NCBI GenBank assembly: GCA_035570935.1
Contig: DATMKU010000032.1
Location: forward strand, 1 to 64,000
DNA from: AP-15 sp035570935
Lineage (GTDB): Bacteria; Pseudomonadota; Alphaproteobacteria; ATCC43930; CGMCC-115725
DNA length: 64,000 nucleotides
Direction: 5' to 3'
Shown here: positions 43,328-51,737 of the stretch, piece after piece
How the letters are laid out: each line of letters begins with the position of its first letter
Numbering within the stretch: position 1 is the first letter of the stretch
Notes under the pieces: model-generated
Database searches by the model: none
What the model was told of the DNA's origin: nothing
The model's input: only the letters and a program-made list of their open reading frames with translations
Position numbers and translations under genes: made by a program

Positions 43328-43682
43328 TGCGCCCGCGAAGGCCCCGACTCGAACGGGTCGCCGAAATACCGGGTCTCGCGGGCCGCGTTCCCAAGGAACT
43401 CCATGATGCTCACGGTGTAATACGGCCGCCCGTCATAGGTTAGGACATATTCAGTGACCCAGAAGTCGCCCGCGCCGATTATCCGCCGCACCGCGAAGCG
43501 TTTCCGGTTCGGCTGCGCGGCGCGAGACGACCAAATCGTCCGCGTCCGCGGATGCGCTCGCCGAATTGCGGATATTCGAGCACCGTGTCCTTTCGGCAAA
43601 TCTGGTGCTCCCTCTCGAGGTCGTTCGCATCGGAGGCGGCCCAGTGGCGATCCAGAGCCGCGCGAATCTCTCGGTCTTCCAT
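43306..43682 (-). pseudogene. NTF2-like (SnoaL-fold) protein with a frameshift
   Basis: The ATG at 43682 begins MEDREIRAALDRHWAASDANDLEREHQI, a SnoaL-like start, and runs to GERIRGRGR. The rest (SRAAQPNRKRFAV to GPSRAQWVERMP) is in the next frame from about 43530 to 43306. The combined length, about 125 residues, is right for the family. A one-base indel near 43530 explains the break. It may be recent or a sequence error. Confidence 0.7.
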
Positions 43683-43684
43683 GT

Positions 43685-43815
43685 CAAATCTCCTTGACCA
43701 ACGCCGTCGACGTTGAGCCGTCGTACCATGCGCTGCCCTGGAACAGGCCTTCCAGAAGGGGCAGGAGGGCCATTCCCAGCACGAAGGCTGAGTGGCCGAG
43801 AAGGATCGAAAGCCG
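43685..43815 (-). pseudogene. short relic of a membrane-protein C-terminus
   Basis: In one minus-strand frame this reads SILLGHSAFVLGMALLPL, then EGLFQGSAWYDGSTSTALVKEI and stops three bases before the NTF2-like start. It looks like a hydrophobic C-terminus with a natural stop, but the upstream part shows no gene. No family was recognised. Confidence 0.25.
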
Positions 43816-43918
43816 AAATTCAAACGAAGACACTACCGTTTGTCGGCGGAATCGACTTTCGGGTATCGCTGTGCAAAAAATGGCGCGTGCTGTTGCGGGC
43901 TTACAGGGAGGACAGCCG

Positions 43919-44311
43919 ATGATCGAGAAGACTGCGCAATCCGTCGGGAACCTGGGCTATCATGCCCACATCTATTACGAGCCGACAACGACGCGCGCCG
44001 TCGCGGAGCAAGTGTGCGCCGCGGTCAGCGAAAAGTTCCCAGTCGAGATCGACGGTTTCCGCGACACGCCGGTCGGACCGCACCCGATCTCGAATGTCCT
44101 GGTCATCTTCAAGCCCGACCAGTTCGAGCACGTCGTTCCCTATCTGATGCTGAACCGTGAAGGTCTCGACGTACTCGTGCACCCGCTGACCACGGACGCG
44201 GTCGAGGACCATAGCGGTTACGCGATTTGGCTCGGCAACCCGGTCGAGCTAAAGCTTCACACGCTGCCCCGCGGCCGCGGCGGGCGGCTGCCGAGCGGGG
44301 TCAGCCCGTAG
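43919..44311 (+). CDS. DOPA 4,5-dioxygenase family protein
   Basis: This 130-residue protein has the family pattern NLGYHAHIYYEPTTTRAVAEQV, VGPHPISNVLVIF, LDVLVHPLTTDAVEDHSGYAIWLG. The conserved His residues (HAH, GPHP, VHP, DH) are candidate metal ligands. Family members open catechol rings, for example in betalain synthesis, but bacterial roles are mostly unknown. The ATG at 43919 has GGGAGG upstream. Confidence 0.9.
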   Translation: MIEKTAQSVGNLGYHAHIYYEPTTTRAVAEQVCAAVSEKFPVEIDGFRDTPVGPHPISNVLVIFKPDQFEHVVPYLMLNREGLDVLVHPLTTDAVEDHSGYAIWLGNPVELKLHTLPRGRGGRLPSGVSP

Positions 44312-44407
44312 GGATCGGGGCGGCGGCTCGACGGCTAGCAAACGAGGGTGCAAAGCCTTCCCCTGGGCTGAACAGGGGACGGCTGCCCGTCGCTTGCCTC
44401 TGGGTTT

Positions 44408-44424
44408 CCGCTTTCGCGGGAATG
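44408..44424. repeat. half unit of the dispersed hairpin repeat
   Basis: CCGC-TTTC-GCGG at 44408-44419 followed by GAATGA matches the right half of the repeat at 15876-15963. It lies next to the point where the permease relic (44450-44641) stops making sense, so it may mark a deletion or insertion boundary. Confidence 0.5.
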
Positions 44425-44449
44425 ACGATGCAATATGGTCGACAAGAGG

Positions 44450-44641
44450 CGGGTCGTGGGTCGCCGCCAACGGCGCAAACACCGCCAGGCCGACAAACAA
44501 CAGCAAAATCGCGCCAACCGCGACGGTCAACCGATCGCGCCGCAATCGTCCGGCGACCACGCCCCAATAGCGGCGCCCGGCGGCTCCGCGCTGGGCATCG
44601 GCGACGGTCGCGCCCGGCTGCAATGCGGTGATGTCGGCCAT
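44450..44641 (-). pseudogene. 5' fragment of a DppC-like ABC permease
   Basis: The ATG at 44641 gives MADITALQPGATVADAQRG, then RRYWGVVAGRLRRDRLTVAVGAILLLFVGLAVFAPLAATHDP, the cytoplasmic N-tail and first membrane segment of a peptide/nickel-type permease C subunit. After about 60 residues the sequence passes into a dispersed repeat and loses all similarity. A complete protein would be about 290 residues. Confidence 0.75.
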
Positions 44642-44651
44642 CGGCGGCGGC

Positions 44652-44763
44652 CTAGTGGCGCATGCGCGGATCGATCAGCGCCTGCACGAGATCGACCAGG
44701 AGATTGATCAGCACAAAGAAGCTCGCCAATACCAGCACGGTGCCCTGCAATACCGGTCGCGAG
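44652..44763 (-). pseudogene. 3' fragment of a DppB-like ABC permease
   Basis: The last 35 codons of a permease B subunit are present in one frame: RPVLQGTVLVLASFFVLINL, then LVDLVQALIDPRMRH and a TAG at 44652-44654. This is the classic final membrane helix of DppB/OppB proteins. The upstream 270 or so residues are missing and replaced by a binding-protein fragment. Confidence 0.75.
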
Positions 44764-45001
44764 CCCGGGCGTCAGCCCGGCGATCTGGTTGGGATGCGTG
44801 AAGTCCCAGCCGACCAGCCCGTCGAACGCCGGAAGGCCGAGAAACAGATATCCCTCGCCGCCATTGTTTGGAACTCCGCTGGTCGTCGGGATGTCGGCCA
44901 CGGTCATCGCGATGCGGAGGGTTTGCGCAACCCCGGAGGGAGTGCGTGAGACTGAGCACAATCGCTGCGGCCACACCAACCGACACACTCACGCGGGTCA
45001 T
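44764..45001 (-). pseudogene. 5' fragment of a peptide ABC-transporter substrate-binding protein
   Basis: The ATG at 45001 begins MTRVSVSVGVAAAIVLSLTHS, a signal peptide. After a one-step frameshift the mature start follows: GVAQTLRIAMTVADIPTTSG, then PNNGGEGYLFLGLPAFDGL and WDFTHPNQIAGLTPGLAT. This is the opening of a family 5 (DppA/OppA-type) binding protein. It then jumps into the end of the permease B gene, so about 450 residues were deleted. Confidence 0.75.
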
Positions 45002-45211
45002 AGGATGCTCTCGGGTTGTTGCGCGGCCCAAGCGCGGGCCCACGGAATCGCGCGCTCGCCTTTTGCGGCCTCGTCGTGCGATGCTCGCGGCAACCTCCAT
45101 GCCGACAGAGGCAACCGGCCGCGGGGTGGCCCGGTTCCTGCCCGACCGGCTGATGCCAACCACCGCACGCCGAACACCGCCGCTCCATCTCAAAGCGAGG
45201 AGAATGCGCCA

Positions 45212-45409
45212 ATGCCGTCCGAAATTTCAGACGAGGCCCTCGACTTCTTGTTGGCCCGCGCCGGCCTCACGCTCAGCCCCGAGCAAAAGGCCGATTTGAA
45301 ATCGGTGTACGCCGGGGTTGCGGCGATGGCGGCGCGGGTGCGCCAGCAGCGCGGGCGCATGGCGGAGCCGGCGCTGACTTACGGCTTCACCGGGGAGGAC
45401 CTCCAATGA
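45212..45409 (+). CDS. AtzG/GatC-like small amidase partner (DUF4089)
   Basis: This 65-residue protein reads ISDEALDFLLARAGLTLSPEQKADLKSVYAGVAAMAARV, ending LTYGFTGEDLQ. It has the GatC-like two-helix layout of the AtzG family that wraps amidases such as AtzE. Its stop overlaps the amidase start by four bases (ATGA at 45406-45409). GAGGAG lies upstream. A nearby ATG at 45203 would add three residues. Confidence 0.8.
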   Translation: MPSEISDEALDFLLARAGLTLSPEQKADLKSVYAGVAAMAARVRQQRGRMAEPALTYGFTGEDLQ

Positions 45410-46818
45410 CCGGCGCGATCCCGACCGTCGCCGAAGCGTCGCGGCTGATCGCGGCAAAGCGACTTTCGCCGGTCGAGCTGACCCGCGCCTGCCTCGACCG
45501 GGTGCACGCGCTCGACCATCGGCTGCACGCTTTTATCCATTTGACCGAAGAGCGGGCATTGGACGAAGCCCGCGCCGCCGAGCGCGCGGTCATGGCCGGG
45601 GCGCCGAAGGGGCCGTTGCACGGCATCCCGATCGGTCTCAAGGACATCGTCGACACCAAGGGTATCCCGACAACCTGTCAGTCGAAGCTCCTCGCCGACA
45701 ACGTGCCCGAAACCGACGCCGCCTGCGCCGAAAGGCTCGCCGCCGCCGGCACCGTCTTGATGGGCAAGACGACGACCCATGAATTCGCCGATGGCGGGCC
45801 GTCTTTCGATGTCCCCTGGCCGCCGGCGCGCAACCCGTGGGACACAGATCACTTCACCGCCGGCAGCAGTAGCGGCACCGGTGCGGGGGTCGCGGCCGGG
45901 CTGATCTTGGGCGGCATCGGCACCGACACCGGCGGCTCGATCCGCGGCCCGGCGGCCTTGTGCGGGATCGCCGGCATCAAGCCCACCTATGGTCTCGTCA
46001 GCCGCGCCGGCGTCGCCCCGGCCGCCTTCAGCCTCGACCATATCGGCCCGATGGCGTGGACTGCCGAGGATTGCGCATTGATGCTGCAGGCATTGGCCGG
46101 CCACGACCCGCGCGACCCGGCGAGCGCCGACCGGCCGGTGCCCGACTACAGCGCGCTGATCGGGGCCGGGATCAAGGGCTGCAAGATTGGGGTGATCCAT
46201 CATTTCCACGAAACCGATTACCAGGTCAGCGCCGCGACCCGGCGCGGCATCGACGAGGCGATCGCCACCTGCCGTGGTCTCGGCGCCGAGATCCACGAGG
46301 TGCAGTTGTCGCCGTTGCAGGATTGGATGGCCTGCGGCTCATTGATCTCGATCGTCGAACGTGCCGCCGCCTATGAGGAATGGACGCGCACAAGGCTCGG
46401 CGATTTTGGCGAGCGCGTGCGCAGCCGGCTGATGCTCGGGGCCTTGGTGTCGGGTGTCGACTACCTCCAGGCGGTGCGGCGGCGGCGCGAATTGCGCGCC
46501 CAGCTGCAGCGCGCGATGGCCGGGCTCGATGCCGTCTTGACCGCGTCCCAGCCCTCCGAGGCACCCAAGATCGACGCCTTGCCGAAATGGGATTTGTTCC
46601 AGACGCCGAGCTTTACGATGCCGTTCAACGTCGCCGGATATCCGGCAATCTCGATCTGCTCGGGGTTTGGCGAGGGTGGATTGCCGGTGTCGATCCAGCT
46701 CGTCGGCAAACCGTTTCAGGAGCCCACCGTGTTCGGCATCGCCGACGCCATAGAAAAGGCGACCGATTTCCGCAGCCGCCGCCCGGCACTCGTGTCCAGG
46801 GCGTCTGCCGCGACGTAA
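45406..46818 (+). CDS. amidase signature family enzyme (GatA/AtzE-like)
   Basis: This 470-residue protein has the Ser-Ser-Lys triad of the amidase signature family: Lys in IGLKDIVDTKG, the Gly/Ser-rich FTAGSSSGTGAGVAAG, and the nucleophile Ser region GTDTGGSIRGPAALCGI. The small GatC-like gene directly upstream and the general sequence suggest an AtzE-type hydrolase that works as a complex, perhaps on biuret-like or other carboxamide substrates. There is no GatB gene, so a role in tRNA amidation is unlikely. Confidence 0.92.
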   Translation: MTGAIPTVAEASRLIAAKRLSPVELTRACLDRVHALDHRLHAFIHLTEERALDEARAAERAVMAGAPKGPLHGIPIGLKDIVDTKGIPTTCQSKLLADNVPETDAACAERLAAAGTVLMGKTTTHEFADGGPSFDVPWPPARNPWDTDHFTAGSSSGTGAGVAAGLILGGIGTDTGGSIRGPAALCGIAGIKPTYGLVSRAGVAPAAFSLDHIGPMAWTAEDCALMLQALAGHDPRDPASADRPVPDYSALIGAGIKGCKIGVIHHFHETDYQVSAATRRGIDEAIATCRGLGAEIHEVQLSPLQDWMACGSLISIVERAAAYEEWTRTRLGDFGERVRSRLMLGALVSGVDYLQAVRRRRELRAQLQRAMAGLDAVLTASQPSEAPKIDALPKWDLFQTPSFTMPFNVAGYPAISICSGFGEGGLPVSIQLVGKPFQEPTVFGIADAIEKATDFRSRRPALVSRASAAT

Positions 46819-46881
46819 TCAATTATCATCCGGGATTCGGAGAAGAATAATCTACCCTGAGCCGCTGAGAGGGAGAGCGTC

Positions 46882-48054
46882 ATGGAGAAGCGATTTGGCG
46901 TGGTGTCCGCCGATGGTCATTGCCGGCTGATGCATCTGCCGTTCGATTTGTGGACCAAGCGCCTGCCGCGAAAATTCCAGGACGACGGGCCGCGGGTCGT
47001 GACTGGGCCGGACGGTGTGCGGCAATGGGTGGTCGAGGGGCGGTCGTGGAGCGGGGTCGGCTGGGCCGGGGTGGGCCGCGGGCCGGTCAACTGCTATACG
47101 CGGGCGGGATTGCCCGAAGAGCCCGAGCCTGGCATCTTCCGCGCGGCAAACGCCAAGTATCGCTGCGAGGACATGGACCGCGACGGGGTGGACGCCGAGC
47201 TCGTCAACGGCCCCTATGAGCAAATATCGGCGATCAAAAATCCCGAATTGCGGGCCGCCTGCGTTCGCGCCGTCAACGACTGGGCGCGCGAGCTTTACGA
47301 GGAGTCGAACGGCCGCTTCATCATGCTTCTGCCGTTACCGTGCCTGACGCCCGAGGAGGCTGCCGCGGAATTGCTGCGGGTGGCCGAGTTCGGCCTGCCG
47401 ACCGGGGTCATCTTCGATTGGGCGAACGCGCCCCAACCGGTGATCCACCAGATGTGGGAGCCGGTCTGGGCCGCCGCCGCCGAGACCGGCATGCCGGTCA
47501 ACCTGCACGCCAACCCCGCCGGCGGCTCGCGGCAAATGGGCGTCGGTGTGACAGGCATCGAGCCGCGCAACCAGGCCCTAATGCGGGTGGCCAACTTCCC
47601 GATCGGGCTGATGGCGGAATTGATGAGCGCCGTCGTTTTCTCGGGGATCTGCGATCGCCATCCCGGGGTGCGCTTTGTCCTCGAAGAGGCGGGGGTCGGA
47701 TGGGTCCCGTTTATGTACTGGCGCTTCGATCGCGAATACGATTTCGGCGGGCCGCAGAGCCGCGTGTTTAAGCCCGACATCGTGCTCTCCGACAAGCCCA
47801 GCGAATTTGTCAAGCGCCAGGTCTTCTTTACTTTCGAGGTCGAAGAAGAGGGCGGTTTCCGGCGCGCCCCCGAGGTCGGATTGCGGAACTTTTTGTGGGC
47901 CAGCGACTTCCCGGGTCTCGACAGCCCGTGGCCGCACTCGAAGGCAATGGGACATGCCCCGGCGGAGGCTGCTTTGGGCAAGGCAGCGCTCAACCAATTG
48001 GTCTTTGAAAACGCCGTGAACCTGTACAAGGTGCCGGTGACATCACCGCAATAG
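46882..48054 (+). CDS. amidohydrolase family protein (ACMSD-like TIM barrel)
   Basis: This 390-residue protein begins MEKRFGVVSADGHCRLMHLPFDLW, with the DGH metal site of the family. It continues with GMPVNLHANPAGGSR, CDRHPGVRFVLEEAGVGWVPFMYWRFDREY and FLWASDFPGLDSPWPHS, the His/Asp residues of the amidohydrolase_2 barrel. It probably decarboxylates or hydrolyses a carboxylated aromatic. It is 63 bases downstream of the amidase gene and may be part of the same pathway. Confidence 0.9.
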   Translation: MEKRFGVVSADGHCRLMHLPFDLWTKRLPRKFQDDGPRVVTGPDGVRQWVVEGRSWSGVGWAGVGRGPVNCYTRAGLPEEPEPGIFRAANAKYRCEDMDRDGVDAELVNGPYEQISAIKNPELRAACVRAVNDWARELYEESNGRFIMLLPLPCLTPEEAAAELLRVAEFGLPTGVIFDWANAPQPVIHQMWEPVWAAAAETGMPVNLHANPAGGSRQMGVGVTGIEPRNQALMRVANFPIGLMAELMSAVVFSGICDRHPGVRFVLEEAGVGWVPFMYWRFDREYDFGGPQSRVFKPDIVLSDKPSEFVKRQVFFTFEVEEEGGFRRAPEVGLRNFLWASDFPGLDSPWPHSKAMGHAPAEAALGKAALNQLVFENAVNLYKVPVTSPQ

Positions 48055-48170
48055 TCACGGAGGCGCTTCGACAGCGGTCGTTTCCTTGGCCGGTGCGGGG
48101 CTGATATAACGGTGCTCTGTTTCGCGTGGGCGCCGCACATGAACCTGATCGCCAATCGTTCGGCCGTCAG

Positions 48171-49208
48171 ATGACGGACGATTTGAGGTCCCTGCTGGCG
48201 CTGGTCGCCGCAGGGCGCAGCCTTGCCGAGGCCGAGGCCGAGGCCGCGTTCGACATCATCATGAGCGGCGACGCGACACCGTCGCAAATGGGCGGCTTTT
48301 TGATGGCGTTGCGCGTGCGCGGCGAAACCGTTGACGAAATCGCCGGCGCGGCGCGGATCATGCGGGCGAAGGCAGTGGCGATCGACGCACCGCCCGGAAC
48401 CATCGACACCTGCGGCACCGGCGGCGACGCCTCGGGCAGCTTCAACATCTCGACCGCGAGCGCGTTGGTTGTCGCCGGCTGCGGCGTGCCGGTGGCGAAG
48501 CACGGCAACCGCGCACTGTCGTCGAAATCGGGTTCGGCCGATGTGCTGACGGCGCTCGGGGTCAATATCGAGGCCGACCTCACGGTCGTGCGCGCCTGCT
48601 TGTGGGAAATCGGGCTCGGCTTTCTGATGGCGCCGCGCCACCACAGCGCCACCCGTCATGTGGCACCGACGCGCGTCGAACTGGGGACAAGGACGATCTT
48701 CAACCTCCTGGGTCCGTTGTCGAACCCGGCCAAGGCGCGCCGCCAACTGGTCGGTGTGTTTGCCCCCGAATGGGTCCGGCCTATGGCCGAGGTGCTCGGC
48801 CGGCTCGGCGGCGAACGCGCTTGGGTCGTCCATGGCGACGGGCTCGACGAATTGACGACGGCCGGCCCGACCAAAGTCGCCGCGCTCGACCATGGCACCG
48901 TCGAGACCTTCGAAGTTACCGCCGAGGACGCCGGGTTGCCGCCGGCGCGGCTCGAGGATCTGCGCGGCGGCGAACCCGCGTACAACGCCCGGCTGATGCA
49001 CGGCCTTCTCGACGGTGCCGGCGGGCCGTTGCGCGATGTCGTGCTGCTCAACAGCGCCGCGGCGCTGCTGGTCGCCGGGCGTGCGGCAAACCTCTATGAG
49101 GGCGCCGAACTGGCGGCCCGCTCGATCGATTCGGGTACGGCACGCCGCGTGCTCGAGAATCTCGTCGCCCACACCAACCTCCCCGCGGCGGCGCAGACCA
49201 CCCAATGA
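48171..49208 (+). CDS. trpD: anthranilate phosphoribosyltransferase
   Basis: This 345-residue enzyme joins anthranilate to PRPP, the second step of tryptophan synthesis. It has the PRPP/Mg motifs DTCGTGGDASGSFNISTASALVVAGCGVPVAKHGNRALSSKSGSADVLTALG and the anthranilate-site GTRTIFNLLGPLSNPA. I chose ATG 48171 over GTG 48126, where similarity begins. A tiny frame MNLIANRSAVR ends on it (ATGA). The 3' end overlaps trpC by four bases. In relatives trpG precedes trpD; here an amidohydrolase does. Confidence 0.95.
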   Translation: MTDDLRSLLALVAAGRSLAEAEAEAAFDIIMSGDATPSQMGGFLMALRVRGETVDEIAGAARIMRAKAVAIDAPPGTIDTCGTGGDASGSFNISTASALVVAGCGVPVAKHGNRALSSKSGSADVLTALGVNIEADLTVVRACLWEIGLGFLMAPRHHSATRHVAPTRVELGTRTIFNLLGPLSNPAKARRQLVGVFAPEWVRPMAEVLGRLGGERAWVVHGDGLDELTTAGPTKVAALDHGTVETFEVTAEDAGLPPARLEDLRGGEPAYNARLMHGLLDGAGGPLRDVVLLNSAAALLVAGRAANLYEGAELAARSIDSGTARRVLENLVAHTNLPAAAQTTQ

Positions 49209-50470
49209 GCGACGTGCTCGACCGCATCTGCGCCGAAAAACGCGGCCATATCGCGCGCGCCCGGGCGGCATGCCCCGAGGCGGTGCTGCTCGCCGCGCTC
49301 GGCGAGGCGCCGCCGGTGCGGCCGTTCGCGAGGGCGCTCGAACGCCACTTGACGCAAGGCCGCTACGGCCTGATCGCCGAGATAAAAAAGGCCTCGCCGA
49401 GCGCCGGGTTGATCCGGCCCGATTTCGACCCCGCGGCTCTCGCCCGCGCCTACGAGGCCGGTGGTGCTGCCTGCCTGTCGGTGTTGACCGACACGCCGTT
49501 TTTCCAGGGCAGCGACGACGATCTGCGCGCCGCCCGCGCCGCCGTCGGGCTGCCGGTGCTGCGCAAGGACTTCATCCTCGACCCGTACCAGATCCTCGAA
49601 AGCCGCGCGATCGGCGCCGATTGCGTGCTGCTGATCCTGGCGGCGTTGTCGGACGCCGCGGCCGGCGAACTCGCCGCCGCCGCCGCCGAGTACCAGCTCG
49701 CCGTGCTGGCCGAAATTCACGATCGGGCGGAGCTCGAGCGCGCCCTCTTGCTCGGCGTGCGGCTGATCGGCATCAACAACCGCAACCTGAAGACCCTGGC
49801 GGTCGATCTGGGCACGACCGAAAGGCTGGCGCGGGAGGTGCCCGCCGACCGCATCGTCGTCGCCGAGAGCGGCATTCGCGGCACCGATGATCTCGCCCGC
49901 CTGGCCAAGACCGGCGCCCGTTGTTTCCTGGTTGGCGAAACCCTAATGCGCGAACCCGATGTCGGCGCCGCGACGCGGCGCCTGCTCGGGCTCCCCGAAT
50001 TTTCCCATCTCGACGCACAGGGCCGCGCCCGCATGGTCGACATTTCCGCAAAGGGCGAGACCGACCGGGTCGCCGTCGCCGGCGCACGGGTGGTCATGCG
50101 CCGCGAAACTCTGGAGCGCATCCGCACCGGCGATGTCGCCAAGGGCGATGTGCTAGCCGTCGCCCGCCTCGCCGGGATCATGGCCGCCAAACGGACGGCC
50201 GAGCTGATCCCGCTGTGTCATCCGCTGGCGTTGACCTCGGTTGAGGTCGAGCTCGTTTGCGTCCCCGAGACGAGTGCCGTTGAGATCACCGCCACCTGCC
50301 GGTTGCGCGGCCGCACCGGGGTCGAAATGGAGGCATTGACGGCGGCCGGCATTGCGGCGTTGACGATCTACGACATGTGCAAGGCGGTCGATCGCGGCAT
50401 GGTCGTCACCAATCTCCGGTTGTTGCACAAATCCGGTGGTAAATCAGGAAGTTGGGAGGCGACACCGTGA
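49205..50470 (+). CDS. trpC: TrpC-MoaC fusion: indole-3-glycerol-phosphate synthase joined to cyclic pyranopterin monophosphate synthase
   Basis: One uninterrupted 421-residue frame. Residues 1-262 are TrpC (GLIAEIKKASPSAGLIRPDFDP, LRKDFILDPYQILESRAIGAD, GINNRNLKTLAVDL, VAESGIRGTDDL), ending at the normal RRLLG. Residues 263-421 are MoaC (HLDAQGRARMVDISAKGETD, KRTAELIPLCHPL, GVEMEALTAAGIAALTIYDMCKAVDRGMV), with the His, paired Glu, Asp and Lys active-site residues in place. No stop and no ATG/GTG/TTG lie between the two parts before the conserved MoaC start, so I read it as a true fusion. It may be cleaved or internally initiated. It overlaps trpD and moeA by four bases at each end. Confidence 0.9.
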   Translation: MSDVLDRICAEKRGHIARARAACPEAVLLAALGEAPPVRPFARALERHLTQGRYGLIAEIKKASPSAGLIRPDFDPAALARAYEAGGAACLSVLTDTPFFQGSDDDLRAARAAVGLPVLRKDFILDPYQILESRAIGADCVLLILAALSDAAAGELAAAAAEYQLAVLAEIHDRAELERALLLGVRLIGINNRNLKTLAVDLGTTERLAREVPADRIVVAESGIRGTDDLARLAKTGARCFLVGETLMREPDVGAATRRLLGLPEFSHLDAQGRARMVDISAKGETDRVAVAGARVVMRRETLERIRTGDVAKGDVLAVARLAGIMAAKRTAELIPLCHPLALTSVEVELVCVPETSAVEITATCRLRGRTGVEMEALTAAGIAALTIYDMCKAVDRGMVVTNLRLLHKSGGKSGSWEATP

Positions 50471-51678
50471 TATCGGTCGAAGAAGCGCTGACGCGGCTGC
50501 TGGCTCTGATCGAAATCCTGCCGCCCGAGCAGATAGCGCTCGCCGACGGGCTCGGCCGGGTGCTCGCCGAAGATGTCGCCGCCCGCCGCACTCAGCCGCC
50601 TTTCGCGGCCTCGGCGATGGACGGGTATGCGGTGCGCGCCGATGATCTCGGCCGGATCCCGGTCGAACTCAGAATTGTCGCCGAAGTGCCGGCCGGGGCG
50701 GGGTTTGGCGGCCATGTCGGCGCTGGCGAAGCGGCGCGCATCTTTACCGGGGCGCCGATGCCGGCCGGCACCGACACGGTCGTCATCCAGGAAGACGCGG
50801 AGCGGCACGGCGACCGCGTACGGGTGCTCGAAGGCGCCCGCCGTGGCCGCTATGTACGGCGCGAAGGCCTCGATTTCGCCGCAGGCGACGCGCTGCTGCA
50901 GGTCGGGCAGCGGCTGACCGCGCGCGACATCGGGCTGCTCGCCGCGATGAACCGGCCGTGGCTTTTTGTTCGCCGCCGCCCGCATATCGGCATCCTCTCG
51001 ACCGGCGACGAGATCGTCATGCCCGGCGACCCGATCGGCCCGCATCAGATTGTCAGTTCGAACAGCCTGGCGCTTTCGGCGATGGTCGCCGCCAGCGGCG
51101 GGGTTGCGGTGTCGGTCGGCAACGCCCCCGACGACCCCGAGGCCCTGCGCCGGATCGCGGCGGCGACGCGCGGCGTCGATCTCCTGGTCACCACCGGCGG
51201 AGCTTCGGTCGGCGAGCACGATCTGGTGCGCCAAGTGCTGGCCGAGGACGGTTTCGATCTCGATTTCTGGCAGATCGCGATGCGGCCCGGAAAACCGCTG
51301 ATGGCCGGCCGTTATCGGGGCACACCGATGCTCGGTCTGCCCGGCAATCCGGTCTCGACCTTTGTCTGCGGGGTGCTGTTCCTGGTTCCGGCGATCGAGC
51401 GGTTGAGCGGCATTGCCGCGACAGAGGCCGCCGCGACCGCGCGCCTCGGCGCCGCCGTCGCCGCCAACGACCGGCGCCAAGATTACCTCCGCGCCCGGCT
51501 CACGCGGGCCGATGACGGGATCGAGGAGGCGGCGCCGTTTGCGGTCCAGGACAGCTCGATGATGCGCCTGTTGGCGCAAGCCGACTGTCTGATCATGCGC
51601 CCGCCGCACGCCCCCGCCGCCGCGGCCGGGGAGACCGTGCCGATCCTGCGCTTCCCGACCGGCGCGCTGCCGATCTGA
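50467..51678 (+). CDS. moeA: molybdopterin molybdenumtransferase
   Basis: This 403-residue MoeA protein inserts molybdate into adenylated molybdopterin. It has PFAASAMDGYAVRADD, IFTGAPMPAGTDTVVIQED, the MogA-like domain (ILSTGDEIVMPGDPIGPHQIVSSNS, TTGGASVGEHDLVRQVL, MRPGKPLMAGRYRGTPMLGLPGNPVS) and the C-terminal beta domain. The start is a GTG at 50467 overlapping the TrpC-MoaC stop, with GGGAGG upstream. MoaC and MoeA activities therefore come from adjacent coupled genes. Confidence 0.95.
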   Translation: MISVEEALTRLLALIEILPPEQIALADGLGRVLAEDVAARRTQPPFAASAMDGYAVRADDLGRIPVELRIVAEVPAGAGFGGHVGAGEAARIFTGAPMPAGTDTVVIQEDAERHGDRVRVLEGARRGRYVRREGLDFAAGDALLQVGQRLTARDIGLLAAMNRPWLFVRRRPHIGILSTGDEIVMPGDPIGPHQIVSSNSLALSAMVAASGGVAVSVGNAPDDPEALRRIAAATRGVDLLVTTGGASVGEHDLVRQVLAEDGFDLDFWQIAMRPGKPLMAGRYRGTPMLGLPGNPVSTFVCGVLFLVPAIERLSGIAATEAAATARLGAAVAANDRRQDYLRARLTRADDGIEEAAPFAVQDSSMMRLLAQADCLIMRPPHAPAAAAGETVPILRFPTGALPI

Positions 51679-51737
51679 AACCAGGCGGGGTCGGGTTCCG
51701 AAGCCAGGCTGTCACAAATCTGACCCTTTTGCGCTAC

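Noticed and set aside
45406..46818. Reading the amidase and small partner as GatA/GatC of the tRNA amidotransferase
   Set aside because: No gatB in the window and the small protein fits the AtzG/DUF4089 type better than GatC.
47295..49271. 658-codon minus-strand frame across amidohydrolase and trpD
   Set aside because: Spans two convincing plus-strand genes and the gap between them; composition of an antisense shadow.
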